Shown here: positions 1 through 9,121 of the stretch, in pieces
Numbering within the stretch: the first letter of the stretch is position 1
Layout: every line of letters begins with the position of its first letter
Assembly (NCBI GenBank): GCA_023484045.1
Contig: JAMDAA010000019.1
Location: forward strand, 1-32,203
DNA length: 32,203 bases
Reading direction: 5' to 3'
DNA from: Patescibacteria group bacterium
GTDB lineage: Bacteria; Patescibacteriota; Microgenomatia; Levybacterales; UBA12049
Program-made: the position numbers and the translations under genes
The notes under the pieces: model-generated
What the model was told of the DNA's origin: nothing
Seen by the model: only the letters and a program-made list of their open reading frames with translations
Database searches by the model: none

Positions 1-2
1 AC

Positions 3-1205
3 ATCGATATTGAAAAAGCCCACAAGATAGAAAAAGAAATTTATCACGATGTTATGGCCGAAATCAAAACATTCGCAGCACAATGCAAAATAGGCGGCGG
101 AAAAATTCACCTGGGAGCAACATCGACAGATATTACCGATAACGCAGAAATTATTCAAATCCGAGAAGCCATAATTTTAATAAAAAATAAATTAAATGAA
201 CTTTTGCAAAATTTTTCGATACAGATAAAAAAATATCGGGATACTATTTGTATGGGATATACACATTTGCAACCCGCCGAGCCAACGACTTTAGGATACA
301 GATTATCCGTCTACGCCCAGGATTTACTTTGGGATTTAGAGTTTATCGAAATAATCGAAAAATTTGTAAAAGGAAAAGGGATTAAAGGAGCCGTTGGAAC
401 CTCTGCGAGTTATCAAAAACTTCTAAGGGGCAAAAAAATATCCGCTTTTGAATTAGAAAAAGAAATTATGAAAAATCTTAATCTCGATACTATAATTGTT
501 TCCGGTCAAACATATCCCCGTAAGATCGACTGGTTTGTTATTGTTTGTCTTGCAAACATCGCCCAGTCTCTTCACAAATTTAACTTTGATCTTCGCATTA
601 TGCAATCGCCAAACTTCGGTGAATGGTCAGAACCAAGAAGTCAAAAAAGAGTCGGCTCATCCGCAATGCCTTTTAAAAAAAATCCCGATAAAGCCGAGAA
701 AGTCTGCTCTTTATGCCGATATCTTTCGTCTTTGCTAAATGTTGCGTGGAGCAATCCGGCATTAACTCTTTTGGAAAGAACATTGGATGATTCAGCCAAT
801 CGACGTATTTTTTTACCCGAAAGTTTTTTGGCGATTGATGAGTGTTTAACGACAACAAATTCTATCATTAAAGATTTCGTTGTTTTTGAAAACGTTATCG
901 ATTTTAATTTACAAAAATACGGAATTTTTTCTTCGACGGAAAACTTGATGATGGAGCTTGTAAAAAATGGCGCCGATCGTCAGGAAGTACACGAAATTAT
1001 CAGAGAAAATTCGATGATCTCCTGGAACAATATTTCCAAAGGAGAAAAAAACAATTTAATCGATCTTTTAGAAAAAGATAGAAGAGTTTTAAAATATATC
1101 CCAAAAGAAAGTATTAAGAGCTTCTTTAACCCCAAGGATCATATCGGAATTGCCGAAGAAAGAACCCGACAATTTATTAAAAAATTACAAAAAACTAAAA
1201 AATAA
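3..1205 (+). CDS. purB: Adenylosuccinate lyase, 5'-truncated by window edge
   Basis: Cleaves SAICAR to AICAR and adenylosuccinate to AMP, both with release of fumarate; cytosolic homotetramer of the fumarase/aspartase superfamily. The ORF track starts at an internal Met (54), but the frame is open back to the window edge and reads EKEIYHDVMAEIKTF across it, so the true start lies outside. About 400 residues are visible, so a few dozen N-terminal residues are probably missing. Visible family signatures are the substrate-binding HLGATSTDITDNAEI, the MGYTHLQPAEPTT segment with a conserved His, and the flexible catalytic loop GSSAMPFKKNPDKAE. It is followed by 48 bases holding a promoter for purE, so it may be transcribed separately from the rest of the pur cluster. 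Family assignment is firm. Confidence 0.96.
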   Translation: MDIEKAHKIEKEIYHDVMAEIKTFAAQCKIGGGKIHLGATSTDITDNAEIIQIREAIILIKNKLNELLQNFSIQIKKYRDTICMGYTHLQPAEPTTLGYRLSVYAQDLLWDLEFIEIIEKFVKGKGIKGAVGTSASYQKLLRGKKISAFELEKEIMKNLNLDTIIVSGQTYPRKIDWFVIVCLANIAQSLHKFNFDLRIMQSPNFGEWSEPRSQKRVGSSAMPFKKNPDKAEKVCSLCRYLSSLLNVAWSNPALTLLERTLDDSANRRIFLPESFLAIDECLTTTNSIIKDFVVFENVIDFNLQKYGIFSSTENLMMELVKNGADRQEVHEIIRENSMISWNNISKGEKNNLIDLLEKDRRVLKYIPKESIKSFFNPKDHIGIAEERTRQFIKKLQKTKK

Positions 1206-1217
1206 TTTATTTACTTA

Positions 1218-1246
1218 TTGACAAACTCTTTTTAATAATCTAAATA
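1218..1246 (+). promoter_or_regulatory. Promoter of the purE operon (leaderless type)
   Basis: TTGACA (1218-1223), 17-base spacer, TAAATA (1241-1246), then 7 bases to the purE ATG at 1254. The -35 is perfect and the spacing ideal; the -10 is weak. A better-scoring TATAGT sits at 1245-1250 but would need a 21-base spacer. Transcription should begin on or next to the ATG, leaving no room for a Shine-Dalgarno site or a riboswitch. Confidence 0.6.
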
Positions 1247-1253
1247 TAGTTAT

Positions 1254-1772
1254 ATGAGAAAACCGTCTGTCGGAATTATAATGGGGTCTGATTCAGACCT
1301 AACTACTATGTCTGACGCGGCAAAAGTTTTAGAAGAATTTGACGTTGATTACGAACTAACGGTTTCATCTGCTCACAGATCCCCAAAACTAACGATCGAA
1401 AATATAAAAAAATTTTATGGTTCGGGTATTAAAGTTATTATCGCCGGCGCAGGACTTGCCGCCCATTTAGCGGGGACAGTTGCTGCTAATTTTCCTCTTC
1501 CCGTTATCGGAGTTCCTCTAAAATCTGGCGCCCTTTCCGGTATCGACTCTCTTTACTCAACTGTGCAGATGCCTCCCGGAATTCCTGTTGCTACGGTTGG
1601 TATCGACAATGCTCGAAACGCTGGACTTTTGGCGCTTCAAATTCTGGCAACTTCTGATAAAAGACTGGAGAAAAAATTAATAGATTATAAAAAAAATCTT
1701 GCTTTAGGTGTTGAAAAAAAAGCAAAAAAAATAGATACTCTTGGATGGAAAAAATATCTGGAAACAAAATGA
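1254..1772 (+). CDS. purE: N5-carboxyaminoimidazole ribonucleotide mutase
   Basis: Converts N5-CAIR to CAIR in de novo purine synthesis. At 172 residues it matches the usual class I PurE length. The phosphate/ribose-binding MGSDSDLTTM lies at the N-terminus, the catalytic-His region reads SSAHRSP, and the glycine-rich GAGLAAHLAGTVA follows. Class I enzymes normally rely on PurK to make N5-CAIR; no purK is visible here, so it is encoded elsewhere or the enzyme acts as a direct AIR carboxylase (inference). It is the first gene of the cluster behind its own promoter, and its TGA stop overlaps the ATG of purC (ATGA), suggesting translational coupling. Confidence 0.96.
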   Translation: MRKPSVGIIMGSDSDLTTMSDAAKVLEEFDVDYELTVSSAHRSPKLTIENIKKFYGSGIKVIIAGAGLAAHLAGTVAANFPLPVIGVPLKSGALSGIDSLYSTVQMPPGIPVATVGIDNARNAGLLALQILATSDKRLEKKLIDYKKNLALGVEKKAKKIDTLGWKKYLETK

Positions 1773-2734
1773 TCGACCAAAAAACTATCATTAAAAACAT
1801 TCCAAATGCCCTATCAACCGTAACTCTGCCCAAATCTTTCGGCAAAAAAAACCAAGGCAAAGTCAGAGACTATTATGTAAAAAAAGGCAAAAGAATAATT
1901 ATTACAACAGACCGTCAATCGGCCTTCGATAAAATCTTGAGTCTGGTGCCTTTTAAAGGACAGGTCCTTACAGGACTCAGCGAATTTTGGTTTAAAAAAA
2001 CAAAAGACATTGTCCCAAACCATTTTATTTCCGCCCCTGATCCAAACGTAATGATCGTTAAAAGCTGCAAGATTATCCCAGTCGAAATGGTAGTCAGAGG
2101 ATACATAAGCGGAGTCACGTCGACATCTATTTGGACCGCTTACAATAATGGAGAAAGAATTATTTACGGTATAAAATTCCCTGAAGGTTTGAAAAAAAAT
2201 CAAAAATTAAAAAAACCGGTTATTACTCCGACAACGAAAGCCGAAACCGGCCACGACGAAAGATTGACAAGGGATGAAATTATAAAAAGAAAAATCGTGC
2301 CCAAAAAACTCTATACAGAAATGGAAAAAGCGGCGCTTGGGTTATTCGCGCGGGGAGAAAAAATTTGCTCAAGAGCCGGAATAATTCTAGTTGACACAAA
2401 ATACGAGTTTGGTCTCTATAATGGAAAACTGATGTTGATAGACGAAATTCATACGCCGGACTCTTCAAGATTTTGGATTAAAAAATCTTATCTTTCCCGT
2501 TTTAAAAACGGCCTGGAACCCGAAAATTTTGATAAAGAATTTATGAGAATCTGGTTTAAAGAACACGGATACACGGGAGAGGGAAAAATTCCAAAAATGC
2601 CAAAAGAATTTATCGCAAAAATAGCTGAAAGATATATCGGAATTTACGAGAAGATAACCGGTAAAAAATTTAAAGCAGAGAATATTAAAAATATTCAAAA
2701 AAGAATCAAAAACAATTTAACTGCCCTCGATTAA
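1769..2734 (+). CDS. purC: SAICAR synthetase
   Basis: Ligates CAIR with aspartate using ATP to give SAICAR. The track opens at an ATG at 1745 inside purE, but the ATG at 1769 forms an ATGA overlap with the purE stop and gives a natural N-terminus (MIDQKTIIKN), so 1769 is preferred (321 residues). Motifs seen: GKVRDYY and ITTDRQSAFD of the nucleotide-binding lobe, VVRGYISGVTSTSIW, and TTKAETGHDERL, a conserved substrate-binding region. The length is closer to the longer yeast-like SAICAR synthetases (about 300 residues) than to the ~240-residue form of many bacteria. purL starts 7 bases downstream. Confidence 0.96.
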   Translation: MIDQKTIIKNIPNALSTVTLPKSFGKKNQGKVRDYYVKKGKRIIITTDRQSAFDKILSLVPFKGQVLTGLSEFWFKKTKDIVPNHFISAPDPNVMIVKSCKIIPVEMVVRGYISGVTSTSIWTAYNNGERIIYGIKFPEGLKKNQKLKKPVITPTTKAETGHDERLTRDEIIKRKIVPKKLYTEMEKAALGLFARGEKICSRAGIILVDTKYEFGLYNGKLMLIDEIHTPDSSRFWIKKSYLSRFKNGLEPENFDKEFMRIWFKEHGYTGEGKIPKMPKEFIAKIAERYIGIYEKITGKKFKAENIKNIQKRIKNNLTALD

Positions 2735-2741
2735 AAGAAAG

Positions 2742-5585
2742 ATGATTCAAACAATTAGAGTTTCTTCTACCGATGAGGGTCAGGACTTATCGGGCAACAA
2801 TCTTTATCGCGAGATAAGCAAATCTTATAAATTAAATAATCTCAAAAAAGTAAGATGCGTAAAGATATACCGCCTAGAAAACATAAGTCAAAATCAAGCA
2901 AAAATACTCGCCGAGAAGTTATTCAGCGAAAATATAAACCAAAAATACTCCCTTAATAAATCTCTTATAAATGGAGCAAGCCACATTTTTGAGATATCTT
3001 ATAAGCCGGGAGTCATGAATCCGGAAGTTTCATCGATATTTAAAGCCGCTCGTGACTTAGGTATTAAACCATTAGCTGTTGATTCAAGTATCGAATATCT
3101 GTTTTATGGAGAAATTAAAAAAGAAAAAGTTGAGAAGATTATTAAAAAACTCAACTTGCTAAATCCAATTGTTGAACATATAGTTAGAATTCCGCCAAAA
3201 ACACTGGTCATAAAAGGCGCTATTGGCAAAACCCAAACAATTCCTATTAGAAAAATGGGCGATGATGAATTACTAAGACTCTCAAAAGACAAGCTTTTCT
3301 TAAATCTTGAGGAAATGAAAATTATTCAAAATTATTTTGTGAGAATAAAGCGGGATCCAACCGATTGTGAACTAGAAACTATAGCCCAGACATGGAGCGA
3401 ACATTGTGCCCATAAAACATTTAAAGCTCGCTTGACTATTGACGGAAAACAAAAACAACCCTTAATGACGCGTCTTAAAAAAGAAGCGCTAAAACATAAA
3501 AAAAATATCGTTTCCGCTTTTATCGATAATTCAGGGGTTATTGATTTTTACGACGGAATGGGAATTTGTGGAAAAGTAGAAACTCATAATAGTCCTTCTG
3601 CGATAGAGCCCTACGGCGGCGCAATGACAGGTAGTGGAGGAGTTTTTAGAGATATTTTGGGAACAGGAAAAGGGGCAAAAACAATTGCGTCAACAGACAT
3701 CTTTTGTTTTGCAAAACCAAATATGGATTTAAAAACACTTCCAGAAGGTTGTCTTCCCCCATCGTATCTTCTTAAGAGGGTCGTTGCGGGAGTAAGAGAT
3801 TATGGAAATCGAATGGGAATTCCGACTAATAACGGCTCCGTTCATTTCCATAATGATTTTCGGGCAAAACCGACAGTCATTGTTGGAGCGTATGGAATTA
3901 TTCCAAAAAAATATGCCCAAAAAGGTGAACCAAAAAAAGGAGATCTTATTATTGCAGTCGGTGGAAAAACCGGAAGAGATGGAATTCACGGTGCAACTTT
4001 TTCCTCGGGCGAAATGACCCATGACACGATCAACGTTAATTCTTCTGCTGTTCAAATCGGGAACGCTATTGAAGAAAAACGGACGTTCGATGCAATATTA
4101 GAAGCAAGAGATGCTAATTTAATAAGAGCTATTCAGGATTGTGGGGCCGGAGGATTTTCTTCAGCGATCGGAGAAATGGGACAAGAAATAGGAGTAAGTG
4201 TAAACCTTGACAAAGCACCGTTGAAATATCAGGGACTTTCCCCCTGGGAAATATGGATATCAGAATCTCAGGAAAGAATGGTGACTTCAGTCTCCAAGAA
4301 TAAACTTAATAAATTTTTAAAAATCTGCAAAAAATACAATGTGGAAGCAACTGTGCTCGGAAAATTCGATGGCAGTAAAAAATTAAAAGTATTTTATGGA
4401 AAAGAACTCATCTGTAATCTGGATTTGAAATTTCTGCATAACGGCCTTCCCCAAAGGGAAATGACTGCCTCACAAAAGCTTCAAAACAAAAAAATATCAA
4501 AAAATCCGGATTTACCAAAAACGAAAAAAGAATGGATAAGTATTTTAAAAAAAGTTTTATCCCACGAAAATATTTGCTCTAAAGAACCCGTTGTCAGGAT
4601 GTATGATCATTCTGTTCAGGGAACAAATTCTATGCAGCCATTTGCCGGAGAAAATTTCGACGGACCAAATGATGCCGCTGTTATAAAACCCATTCTTAAA
4701 AAACAATACGGAATGATTGTTTCCCATGGATTAAATCCCATTTTGAATAATATCGACCCGTATCGCGGGAGTATTTGGGCGGGGGTAGAAGCATTTTCAA
4801 ACTATGTTGCAGTTGGAGGAAATTATAAAAATTCCGCCATAATAAATAATTATATCTGGCCCTTCCCGGACAACGAATCTTTATGGTCTTTGGACAAATC
4901 TGTCGATGCGGTCATTGATCTTATGAAAGCTTTAGGCCTGCCTGTTGTTTCCGGCAAAGATAGTCTTTCGTCAACATACAGGGGGAAAGATGGAAAAATT
5001 ATAAAAATTCCGCCGGTTTTATGCATTTCCGTTTTTGGGAAAATCGAGAATGTCAAAGATACTGCTTCTTCTGATTTTAAAAAAGACGGATCTGTTATTT
5101 GTCTTATTGGAGAAATTGACTTTAAAAATATGGGCGGATCAATTTATTTCGATTTGAACAACATTAAAGGAGACACAGTTCCAGAGGTAAATTTAAAAAA
5201 ACTCCCTAAGATTTTTAACGCGATCTATAAGGGCATCCAAGGAAATAAAATTTTATCCGTTCACGATATAAGCGAAGGAGGACTAATCACCGCAATTTTT
5301 GAGATGTGTGCCGGCGGAAACTTTGGAGCAGAAATCGACATTGATATTTTCGGAAAACACAGATTAGACTATGCTCTTTTTAGCGAAAGCGCCGGCTGTT
5401 TTGTGATCGAAGTTGAAAACCAAAATATTGCCAAACAAATTTTTAAAGGCGTTGCTTTTGTGATTTTAGGGAAAACAAAAAAAGAAAAAACAATCCTTGT
5501 GAAAAAAAGAAATAATAATCTTTTTGAAGAAAATATTGATGAATTAAAAAAATCATGGCAGGATCCGATGAAAAAAATATTTTAA
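2742..5585 (+). CDS. purL: Phosphoribosylformylglycinamidine synthase, PurS-PurL fusion
   Basis: ATP-dependent amidation of FGAR to FGAM; ammonia is delivered by the PurQ glutaminase encoded next. At 947 residues it is intermediate between small PurL (~740) and the large one-chain enzyme (~1300). Roughly the first 150 residues look like a PurS-type domain (YKPGVMNPEVSSIFKAARDLG), fused to the PurL synthetase: QTWSEHCAHKTF, the KVETHNSPSAIEPYGGA nucleotide/metal region, GSGGVFRDILGTGKGAKT, DCGAGGFSSAIGEMG, then a second PurM-like half with VSGKDSLSSTYRGKDG and SVHDISEGGL. The glutaminase domain is absent from this chain, as expected with a separate purQ. Start ATG follows purC by 7 bases with only a weak purine-rich AAAGAAAG. 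Confidence 0.95.
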   Translation: MIQTIRVSSTDEGQDLSGNNLYREISKSYKLNNLKKVRCVKIYRLENISQNQAKILAEKLFSENINQKYSLNKSLINGASHIFEISYKPGVMNPEVSSIFKAARDLGIKPLAVDSSIEYLFYGEIKKEKVEKIIKKLNLLNPIVEHIVRIPPKTLVIKGAIGKTQTIPIRKMGDDELLRLSKDKLFLNLEEMKIIQNYFVRIKRDPTDCELETIAQTWSEHCAHKTFKARLTIDGKQKQPLMTRLKKEALKHKKNIVSAFIDNSGVIDFYDGMGICGKVETHNSPSAIEPYGGAMTGSGGVFRDILGTGKGAKTIASTDIFCFAKPNMDLKTLPEGCLPPSYLLKRVVAGVRDYGNRMGIPTNNGSVHFHNDFRAKPTVIVGAYGIIPKKYAQKGEPKKGDLIIAVGGKTGRDGIHGATFSSGEMTHDTINVNSSAVQIGNAIEEKRTFDAILEARDANLIRAIQDCGAGGFSSAIGEMGQEIGVSVNLDKAPLKYQGLSPWEIWISESQERMVTSVSKNKLNKFLKICKKYNVEATVLGKFDGSKKLKVFYGKELICNLDLKFLHNGLPQREMTASQKLQNKKISKNPDLPKTKKEWISILKKVLSHENICSKEPVVRMYDHSVQGTNSMQPFAGENFDGPNDAAVIKPILKKQYGMIVSHGLNPILNNIDPYRGSIWAGVEAFSNYVAVGGNYKNSAIINNYIWPFPDNESLWSLDKSVDAVIDLMKALGLPVVSGKDSLSSTYRGKDGKIIKIPPVLCISVFGKIENVKDTASSDFKKDGSVICLIGEIDFKNMGGSIYFDLNNIKGDTVPEVNLKKLPKIFNAIYKGIQGNKILSVHDISEGGLITAIFEMCAGGNFGAEIDIDIFGKHRLDYALFSESAGCFVIEVENQNIAKQIFKGVAFVILGKTKKEKTILVKKRNNNLFEENIDELKKSWQDPMKKIF

Positions 5586-5589
5586 AAAT

Positions 5590-6396
5590 ATGAAAATAAA
5601 ACCAAAAGTATTAGTTTTAAAGACAGACGGTACAAACTGCGACCAGGAGACTGCATTCGCTTTCGAACTAGCAGGTGGAAATACAAGAATTGTCCACGTA
5701 AATGAGCTCAGATCAAAACAAGAAAAGTTTAATAATTTTCAGATATTGGCAATTCCCGGAGGTTTTTCCTACGGCGACGACGTAATCTCTGGAAAAATTT
5801 TAGCGACTGAATTGACTTCTTATTTTGCGGAAGAACTTAAAAAATTTACGGGGAAAAAAGACACTTTAACGATCGGTATATGTAATGGTTTTCAGGTTCT
5901 TATTAGGACCGGACTTTTACCTTTTGGAAAATTAGGAAAAATGGAAGCAACCCTTACGAATAATGATTCCGGACATTTTGAATGCAGGTGGGTAAACCTT
6001 AAGGTAGAAAAAAATTCTCGCTGTATTTTCCTTAATGGAGTTTACCCTGAGGAACGAAGGGTTTCTTATCAAGTGGCCCATGGTGAAGGAAAATTCTACG
6101 CCGGAAATAATGTTTTAAATAAAATCGAAAACGAAAATCTTGTTGTTTTCCGCTATGTAGACAAAGAAGGAAAACAAACTCAAAGATATCCCTTAAATCC
6201 TAACGGAGCAATTAATGCGATCGCAGGAATTTGTGATTCAAGCGGACGGATTTTGGGACTCATGCCCCACCCGGAAAGATTTGTTTTTAGAGAGCAGTAT
6301 CCAAACTGGAGAAGATTAAATCTTGCCGAAAGGCGGAAAAAACCTCAAGGCCTCCCCATTTTTGAAAATATGATTAATTTTGTAAAACAAACATAA
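5590..6396 (+). CDS. purQ: FGAM synthase glutaminase subunit
   Basis: Class I (triad) glutamine amidotransferase that hydrolyses glutamine and passes ammonia to PurL. Catalytic residues can be read: nucleophile Cys98 in GICNGFQVL, and His227/Glu229 in LMPHPERF. GGFSYGDDVISGKILA forms the oxyanion region. At 268 residues it is longer than the ~225-residue PurQ that pairs with small PurL plus PurS, and its sequence resembles the glutaminase domain of large PurL; this fits the large-type PurL encoded upstream. It starts 4 bases after the purL stop with no clear Shine-Dalgarno site, so it is probably translated by reinitiation. Confidence 0.95.
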   Translation: MKIKPKVLVLKTDGTNCDQETAFAFELAGGNTRIVHVNELRSKQEKFNNFQILAIPGGFSYGDDVISGKILATELTSYFAEELKKFTGKKDTLTIGICNGFQVLIRTGLLPFGKLGKMEATLTNNDSGHFECRWVNLKVEKNSRCIFLNGVYPEERRVSYQVAHGEGKFYAGNNVLNKIENENLVVFRYVDKEGKQTQRYPLNPNGAINAIAGICDSSGRILGLMPHPERFVFREQYPNWRRLNLAERRKKPQGLPIFENMINFVKQT

Positions 6397-6401
6397 AAAT
6401 T

Positions 6402-7466
6402 ATGAATAATGTAACAACGCGCGAACAAAAAAATGCAGGTCCTCGTTATTTATTGGCGAGTGATTTTGACGGAACATTATTTAATACTTTTTGGCCAAGT
6501 CCGAATAATATGGACGTTCGAAAAGCTTATGAATTAGCAACTAATGCTATTTTTGGCTGGTATGGCTCCCATATATATGATCTTTTTAGTGAGACAAATG
6601 ACACGCCTTCTGAAGTCGTAGCAAAGATTTTTAGAATATTTTCTCCTAAAAATTATCTATACGAATGGCAAAAAGAAGATAATATTAGAGTGACTGGAGA
6701 AATTATTGAATCGGCCCATAATTTCTATCTAGCTAATTGGCAAGAGCTACAACCTTATCTTAGCGAAGCCGAAAGAGATGGGAAAACATGGACTCATGAA
6801 TCGATGACAAATATTATGACTCGGATGCTAGTAGCTCAAAAATTAAAATATTTAGTTAGCGAAATCGGTAATAAAAACGGAGATGCTTGGCCGCAGCCAT
6901 GCGAGGGTGTTTTGTATTTTTTTGAAAGATTTAAAGCCTTGAAAAAAGAAGGAATGCCAATAGATTTTGCTGTTATTTCATCTGGTCATGATTTGTTTAT
7001 CAAAAAAACTTTTGATCTTTGGGGACTCCCGCACCCGGATGTGATGGTGACTGAAGATGATATAAGGATAAGAATATATCCCAAAGAAATCGAAAGAAGA
7101 TTTAAGCCTGGAATGCTTCCTCTTGCTTTAACGCATTATAAATGGCTGAGACAACAAGGTTTAGCACCAGAGAATGATAATTTTATAACTAATGCTCAGG
7201 AAACAAGACAAAGAATGATATATATAGGAGATGATATAGGTAAGGATTTAACAATGGGTTTTCACGGCAAAATAGATCACACTTATTTGTATCCCAATAC
7301 ACCATGGGAGGCTGTTATTGATACTTTAGAACAAAGAAAAGATTTACTCGACGGTAGACCGCTATCAGACATCTTTGGGACGAGAGAACACGGTAAAGAA
7401 ACAGATGTTTTATTGCCAGATAATCTTGAGGCGAGATATCGTCCTGCATGGGCCAAAGAGAGATGA
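6402..7466 (+). CDS. HAD-superfamily hydrolase in the purine operon
   Basis: A 354-residue haloacid-dehalogenase-fold protein, most likely a phosphatase. Motif I is ASDFDGTLFNT (nucleophile Asp21, acid/base Asp23), motif II is VISSG, and motif IV is YIGDDIGKD. A large cap of about 150 residues lies between motifs I and II. Substrate cannot be read from the sequence; its place 5 bases after purQ, and the ATGA overlap with the next gene (itself overlapping purM), suggest a role tied to nucleotide metabolism such as 5'-nucleotidase or removal of a damaged phosphosugar (inference). I do not recognise the specific family. No signal peptide, so cytosolic. Confidence 0.8.
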   Translation: MNNVTTREQKNAGPRYLLASDFDGTLFNTFWPSPNNMDVRKAYELATNAIFGWYGSHIYDLFSETNDTPSEVVAKIFRIFSPKNYLYEWQKEDNIRVTGEIIESAHNFYLANWQELQPYLSEAERDGKTWTHESMTNIMTRMLVAQKLKYLVSEIGNKNGDAWPQPCEGVLYFFERFKALKKEGMPIDFAVISSGHDLFIKKTFDLWGLPHPDVMVTEDDIRIRIYPKEIERRFKPGMLPLALTHYKWLRQQGLAPENDNFITNAQETRQRMIYIGDDIGKDLTMGFHGKIDHTYLYPNTPWEAVIDTLEQRKDLLDGRPLSDIFGTREHGKETDVLLPDNLEARYRPAWAKER

Positions 7467-7987
7467 GAAAAAACTGGTACGTTATAACAGGCGCTCCGTG
7501 TTCCGGGAAGACAACGCTTCTTGAGAAACTCGAAAAAAGAGGTTATAAAGTCTATTACGAATGGGCCAGGATTTATATTGACCAAGAAATGAAAAAAGGG
7601 AAAACATTATCAGAAATTAGAAAAAACGAAATCAGTTTTCAAAGAAAGATATTAAATTTAAAAATTGATTTTGAGAAAAAATTACCCAAAAAACAGCAAG
7701 TTTTTATGGAACGGGGAATTCCGGATAGCACTGCATATATGAAACTTTGCGGAGTAAAAAAAGATAAATTATTAGAAAGTAGCCTTAAAAATTGTTATTA
7801 TAAAAAGATTTTTTTGATGGAGCTTCTTAAATATGAAACCGATTATTCAAGAACCGAAAGTCAAGAAGAAGCAATTCTTTTAGAAGAGCTTTTAGAAAAA
7901 AGCTACGTTGAACTCGGTCTAAAAGTAATCAGGGTACCAAAGATGTCCATTGAAAAAAGGATGAATTTTATTTTAGAAAGATTATGA
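7463..7987 (+). CDS. P-loop NTPase (AAA_28/NadR-like kinase fold)
   Basis: A small P-loop protein of 174 residues. Walker A is GAPCSGKT (about residues 10-17) directly after the first strand WYVIT, followed by a helix and then YYEWARIYI, where related predicted ATPases carry a conserved E-A-R segment; MERGIPDSTAYMKL resembles the lid/Walker B part of NadR- and AAA_28-type proteins. The track start at 7448 lies inside the HAD gene; the ATG at 7463 makes an ATGA overlap with the HAD stop and places the P-loop at the normal distance, so I prefer it. Its stop again overlaps the purM ATG. A nucleoside or nucleotide kinase role is plausible from context but unproven. Confidence 0.75.
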   Translation: MRKNWYVITGAPCSGKTTLLEKLEKRGYKVYYEWARIYIDQEMKKGKTLSEIRKNEISFQRKILNLKIDFEKKLPKKQQVFMERGIPDSTAYMKLCGVKKDKLLESSLKNCYYKKIFLMELLKYETDYSRTESQEEAILLEELLEKSYVELGLKVIRVPKMSIEKRMNFILERL

Positions 7988-9093
7988 GAAAACCAAGATC
8001 TATAACCTATTCTCAAGTCGGAGACAATTACGACACGAAAGATCCAATTAAAAAACTCGCACAAACCGCTGCGAAAAAGACATCTTTAAATTTAAATACT
8101 CACGGATTTGAGGAGATATCGGATACCCGGGGGGAATCAGCATTTGTCTGGAAACAGGGAAAAACATTAATGGCATCTGTTATCGAAGGACTCGGTACTA
8201 AAAATTTAGTCGCCGACGGGATGAGGAAAACTACGGGCAAAACTTATTATGACATTATCGGACACGATACGGTAGCCACTATTATTAACGACCTTATAAC
8301 CGTGGGAGCCAAACCACTTGTTTTACATGCCTATTGGGCTATACAGGATAATAGCTGGCTGGAGGATACAGACCGGATGAGAGATTTAATTAAAGGGTGG
8401 AAAACGGCCTGTGATATTAGCGGTGCCACATGGGGAGGAGGAGAAACACCGACAATGAAAGATATTATAGTCCCCGGAACATGCGAATTGGGCGGATCGG
8501 CTGTTGGAATAATTTCTAATAAAAATAATTTAATTACCGATAAAAAATTAAGACAGGGAGACAGAATTTTGTTACTAAAAAGTAACGGGATAAATGCAAA
8601 CGGATTATCCCTCGCACGGGCGATCGCTAAAAAACTGCCAAAAGGTTACGCGACAAAATTAAAAAACGGAAAAATGTACGGAGAAGAATTACTTAAAAAA
8701 AGCAATATCTACGCAAAACTTGTTCAGGATTTAATCGATAACGGAATTGAGATTCACTACATTTCCAATATAACAGGCCATGGATTAAGAAAAGTTATGA
8801 GGGCTAGACAAAACTTTACATACATCATAGAGAATATCTTTGAGCCCCAAGAGTTATTTTTATTTATACAAAAACACGCAAACTTATCCGATTACGAAAT
8901 GTATCAAACATTTAATATGGGCATGGACTACGCTATTTTTCTTTCCGAAAAGGATGTTAAAAAAGCACAGAAAATTGTCGAAAAAAATAATTTCAAAGGC
9001 ATTGTCGCCGGATATGTCGAAAAAGGCGAAAAGAAGGTTGTTATAAAGCCCAAAAACTTAATCTACAAAGGAAACACTCTTAATCTCAGATAA
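7984..9093 (+). CDS. purM: AIR synthetase (divergent PurM)
   Basis: Expected to convert FGAM to AIR with ATP, the step after PurL/PurQ. The 369 residues align along their length with PurM: SITYSQVGDNYDTKDP corresponds to the N-terminal SYKDAGVDI region, GLGTKNLVADG to the ATP-binding GVGTK loop, GHDTVATIINDLITVGAKPL to the conserved GIDLVAMCVNDL segment, GGGETP to GGETA, GINANGLSLAR to GPHSNGYSL, and YEMYQTFNMGMDYAI to HEMYRTFNCGV. The usually glycine-rich LTGGG near the C-terminal half reads ITGHG, so this is a divergent member. The gene closes the operon and overlaps the P-loop gene by ATGA. An AIR synthase-related paralogue is the alternative. Confidence 0.85.
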   Translation: MRKPRSITYSQVGDNYDTKDPIKKLAQTAAKKTSLNLNTHGFEEISDTRGESAFVWKQGKTLMASVIEGLGTKNLVADGMRKTTGKTYYDIIGHDTVATIINDLITVGAKPLVLHAYWAIQDNSWLEDTDRMRDLIKGWKTACDISGATWGGGETPTMKDIIVPGTCELGGSAVGIISNKNNLITDKKLRQGDRILLLKSNGINANGLSLARAIAKKLPKGYATKLKNGKMYGEELLKKSNIYAKLVQDLIDNGIEIHYISNITGHGLRKVMRARQNFTYIIENIFEPQELFLFIQKHANLSDYEMYQTFNMGMDYAIFLSEKDVKKAQKIVEKNNFKGIVAGYVEKGEKKVVIKPKNLIYKGNTLNLR

Positions 9094-9121
9094 AATATCT
9101 TAACTACCTATTTATAAAAAA

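Noticed and set aside
496-738. 80-residue plus-strand ORF inside purB
   Set aside because: Lies fully within the purB coding frame with no promoter or family resemblance; a shadow ORF.
1206-1253. Purine riboswitch before the purE operon
   Set aside because: Only 48 bases separate purB and purE, and the promoter already fills them; no space for an aptamer.
1814-2203. 129-residue minus-strand ORF opposite purC
   Set aside because: Antisense shadow of a firmly assigned gene.
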